DNA from: Verrucomicrobiales bacterium
GTDB taxonomy: Bacteria > Verrucomicrobiota > Verrucomicrobiia > Limisphaerales > UBA9464
Assembly (NCBI GenBank): GCA_027488845.1
Contig: JAIYBC010000042.1
Location: 62,001 to 126,000 of the forward strand
DNA length: 64,000 nt
Direction: 5' to 3'
Shown piece by piece: positions 62,542-64,000 of this stretch. The translations under genes and the position numbers were made by a program. The notes below the pieces were generated by a model that saw nothing but the letters and a program-made list of their open reading frames with translations, was not told where the DNA came from and searched no databases. Every line of letters begins with the position of its first letter. Position 1 is the first letter of the stretch.

Positions 62542-63675
62542 TCAGTCATAGAACGGCCATGTCTTTAGGTTGGGGCGGCCGAGTGATTCCTGCTCGAACG
62601 GAACCCGTCCTGGTTGCATCTGCAATGCCTGGAAATCACGGCCAGATTTCTCGCGAAGGACCCGAAGAATCTCAAATCCTGCCTCATCGCAGTCGCCGAA
62701 ATGCCAGAACTCCAGAGTCCCGGGCAACCGGCTGAGCAGCCTCAGCGTGCCCGAGCCCGGAAAGCTGGTCTGGATGAGCAGTTCACCCGACTGGAGCTTG
62801 GCGAGCTCATGAAAGGAGGTCTCGTTTTCGACCGTGAGACAGCGTCGCGCCGCCGTGACCACGCATTCGGCGCGCCCGATGTCCTCTTCGGCGAGCCGAA
62901 ACGCGCCCTTCAGCCGGCCCAAATCCAACCACTCGCCATCCATCCGAAGTTTCACCGGCCCGTGGATCAGTGCAAAACGAGGGTTCGGCACTATCCCGAG
63001 GTCGTCCAACGAGCGGATCTGACCACCGGTGATCTCGCCGATAAGACGCCCCAGCTTGCCACGCAGCTTGTCCCGGAACTCTCCATCCGGGTCGCGGGCA
63101 GCGAGTGACTCCAAGGTCTTGGAATCGCCGCAGAGCACACAGCTAGCGAACCGCACCAGGGATTCTCCTTCCCAGGCCAGCAAACGGGGCAGCAGCGCCA
63201 ACAGCTGCTCGTTCCCCTTGGTTGGTTGGCGGTCCAGTGGCTCGACGGATTTGCCCGCGAGCGCGGCGACCCGCATCCGTTCGCACCAAGCCGTCCATCC
63301 TTCGCGCCATCGTTCCGGTAGTTCCCGGGCTGACGCATGGGCGAATTGCTGCGCCAGTGCCGCCCGTGCTGAAGTGGGGGAACTGCGGCCCAGGAAATCG
63401 AACAGCCTCGCCTCGCAGGCCGGGGAGAACCGAATCTGGTGCAATGAGGCACGGTCCCGCTTGTGCAAGGGCTCAAGCTTGAGGAGGCCCGCCTGCTCCG
63501 CGTCCCGCAGCTGTTGCTCGGCCACGGCCCTTGAATCGCCCTCGACAGAGTTGGCGTCCCGCAACAGCTCCTCGATGTCCAGCAGCACGTCCCGTCCGGC
63601 TTCGCCGGAGCGTCCCGCGATGCTCCGTGCATAGCGGTTGGCCAGAGCTTCGAGTATCGGTGAAGGAAGTTTCAC
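62542..63675 (-). CDS. jetD: Wadjet system nuclease subunit JetD
   Basis: 377 residues. The N-terminal two thirds are helical (DUF3322-like: MKLPSPILEALANRYARSIAG, DIEELLRDANSVEGDSRAVAEQQLRDAEQAGLL). The C-terminal part is the DUF2220/Toprim-like nuclease: VENETSFHELAKL with the catalytic Glu, FWHFGDCDEAGFEILRVL with the DxD, and PGRVPFEQESLGRPNLKTWPFYD. JetD is the nuclease that cuts circular DNA extruded by the JetABC SMC complex, protecting against plasmids. It lies 2 nt downstream of the jetC stop, the normal order at the end of a jetABCD operon. Confidence 0.85.
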   Translation of the reverse strand: MKLPSPILEALANRYARSIAGRSGEAGRDVLLDIEELLRDANSVEGDSRAVAEQQLRDAEQAGLLKLEPLHKRDRASLHQIRFSPACEARLFDFLGRSSPTSARAALAQQFAHASARELPERWREGWTAWCERMRVAALAGKSVEPLDRQPTKGNEQLLALLPRLLAWEGESLVRFASCVLCGDSKTLESLAARDPDGEFRDKLRGKLGRLIGEITGGQIRSLDDLGIVPNPRFALIHGPVKLRMDGEWLDLGRLKGAFRLAEEDIGRAECVVTAARRCLTVENETSFHELAKLQSGELLIQTSFPGSGTLRLLSRLPGTLEFWHFGDCDEAGFEILRVLREKSGRDFQALQMQPGRVPFEQESLGRPNLKTWPFYD

Positions 63676-63677
63676 GG

Positions 63678-64000
63678 TTACCGCGCCATCATTCTCCGCG
63701 CATCATCGGATTCACGCGCCAAGCTGACGGGGATGTTCCGGATCTCGGTCTTCTTGCCGAGCTGCCGTTCCTCTTTCGACACGACCACCAGCCAATCGCA
63801 GTGTTCGAAGGCGTAGGGTATGTTGCCCGTGCTCATGGAGAACACCCCCTGAAGGTCGAACGTCTTGAGCGCCGTGATGCAGTCCCTGATGCGTTCGCCG
63901 CTCAGTTTCGAAAATGCTTCATCAATCGGCACGATGCCCAGGGTCGGTTCGGATTTGCGCGAACTGTACCGCCGGTACGCCCTAAGATAGCTGGCCAGAA
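63678..64000 (-). CDS. jetC: Wadjet system SMC-like ATPase JetC, C-terminal end only (cut by window edge)
   Basis: About 107 residues are visible. They begin in a basic stretch (SYLRAYRRYSSRKSEPTLGI) and contain the Walker B motif VPIDEAFSKL with the signature-adjacent Asp-Glu, followed by DLQGVFSMSTGNIPYAFEHCDWLVVVSKEERQLGKKTEIRNIPV, the D-loop and ATPase C-terminus of the SbcC/MukB-type subunit JetC. The gene continues beyond 64000, where jetA and jetB should follow on the same strand. The listed internal start at 63932 is not real. Confidence 0.8.
   Translation of the reverse strand, partial: LASYLRAYRRYSSRKSEPTLGIVPIDEAFSKLSGERIRDCITALKTFDLQGVFSMSTGNIPYAFEHCDWLVVVSKEERQLGKKTEIRNIPVSLARESDDARRMMAR

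Overview
This 64 kb window is high-GC bacterial chromosome. The gene content points to a member of the PVC superphylum, most likely Verrucomicrobiota. The clues are a PVC-type CxxCH heme-binding dehydrogenase, an ECF sigma factor coupled to a FecR/carbohydrate-binding anti-sigma protein, a formylglycine-type sulfatase, many large secreted carbohydrate-active proteins, and weak or absent Shine-Dalgarno signals. The phylum is an inference from gene families; there is no rRNA in the window.

Region 1 (1-16 kb) is mixed housekeeping and accessory DNA. It opens with a REP-associated tyrosine transposase and two palindromic REP pairs. A TetR regulator with its own 17-bp palindrome is translationally coupled to a sterol-desaturase-like membrane hydroxylase and a secreted protein. 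Then come an SGNH hydrolase, a GT4 glycosyltransferase, an alpha/beta hydrolase, a sulfatase, a lipoprotein, a decayed VapBC module, a MOSC protein, an AraC regulator, and small coupled operons (methyltransferase/membrane protein; cupin/DUF4386). Between 8.8 and 10.7 kb there are eroded copies of the sulfatase and MOSC 3' ends, the trace of an old tandem duplication.

Region 2 (16-41 kb) is a polysaccharide-utilisation area. Two CE1-type esterases, a PVC cytochrome dehydrogenase, a 210-aa exported protein and a GH10 xylanase run in one tightly packed operon that looks built for feruloylated or acetylated xylan. A glucose/sorbosone dehydrogenase-like protein follows. A SulP transporter plus beta-carbonic anhydrase pair probably handles bicarbonate. 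An OlsB-like acyltransferase, an ECF sigma factor, a FecR anti-sigma protein carrying a CBM9-like domain, a propeller/PA14/LamG protein and two large exported glycosidase-like proteins complete the region.

Region 3 (41-64 kb) is a defence-rich accessory zone. In order it holds a PIN/HTH toxin-antitoxin pair between 110-bp direct repeats, a Fic AMP-transferase with an operator-like repeat, a DUF3024 gene between 140-bp direct repeats, an HNH-HIT operon, an AT-richer McrBC pair, a protein-kinase-like gene overlapping a small ORF, a FAS1/ECF/anti-sigma group, and then two islands marked by a duplicated tRNA-Gly 3' end. The first island (55993-60997) carries a frameshifted TOTE-type primase-helicase and an AbiE-like nucleotidyltransferase pair. 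The second starts with a tyrosine integrase and runs off the right edge with the end of a Wadjet (JetD, JetC) system. The intact tRNA-Gly is predicted beyond the right edge.

Two families of hairpin repeats (7-bp stem with 4-nt loop; 8-bp stem with GCCC loop) and several minisatellites with 7-bp units are scattered through the intergenic DNA and border many of the accessory genes.
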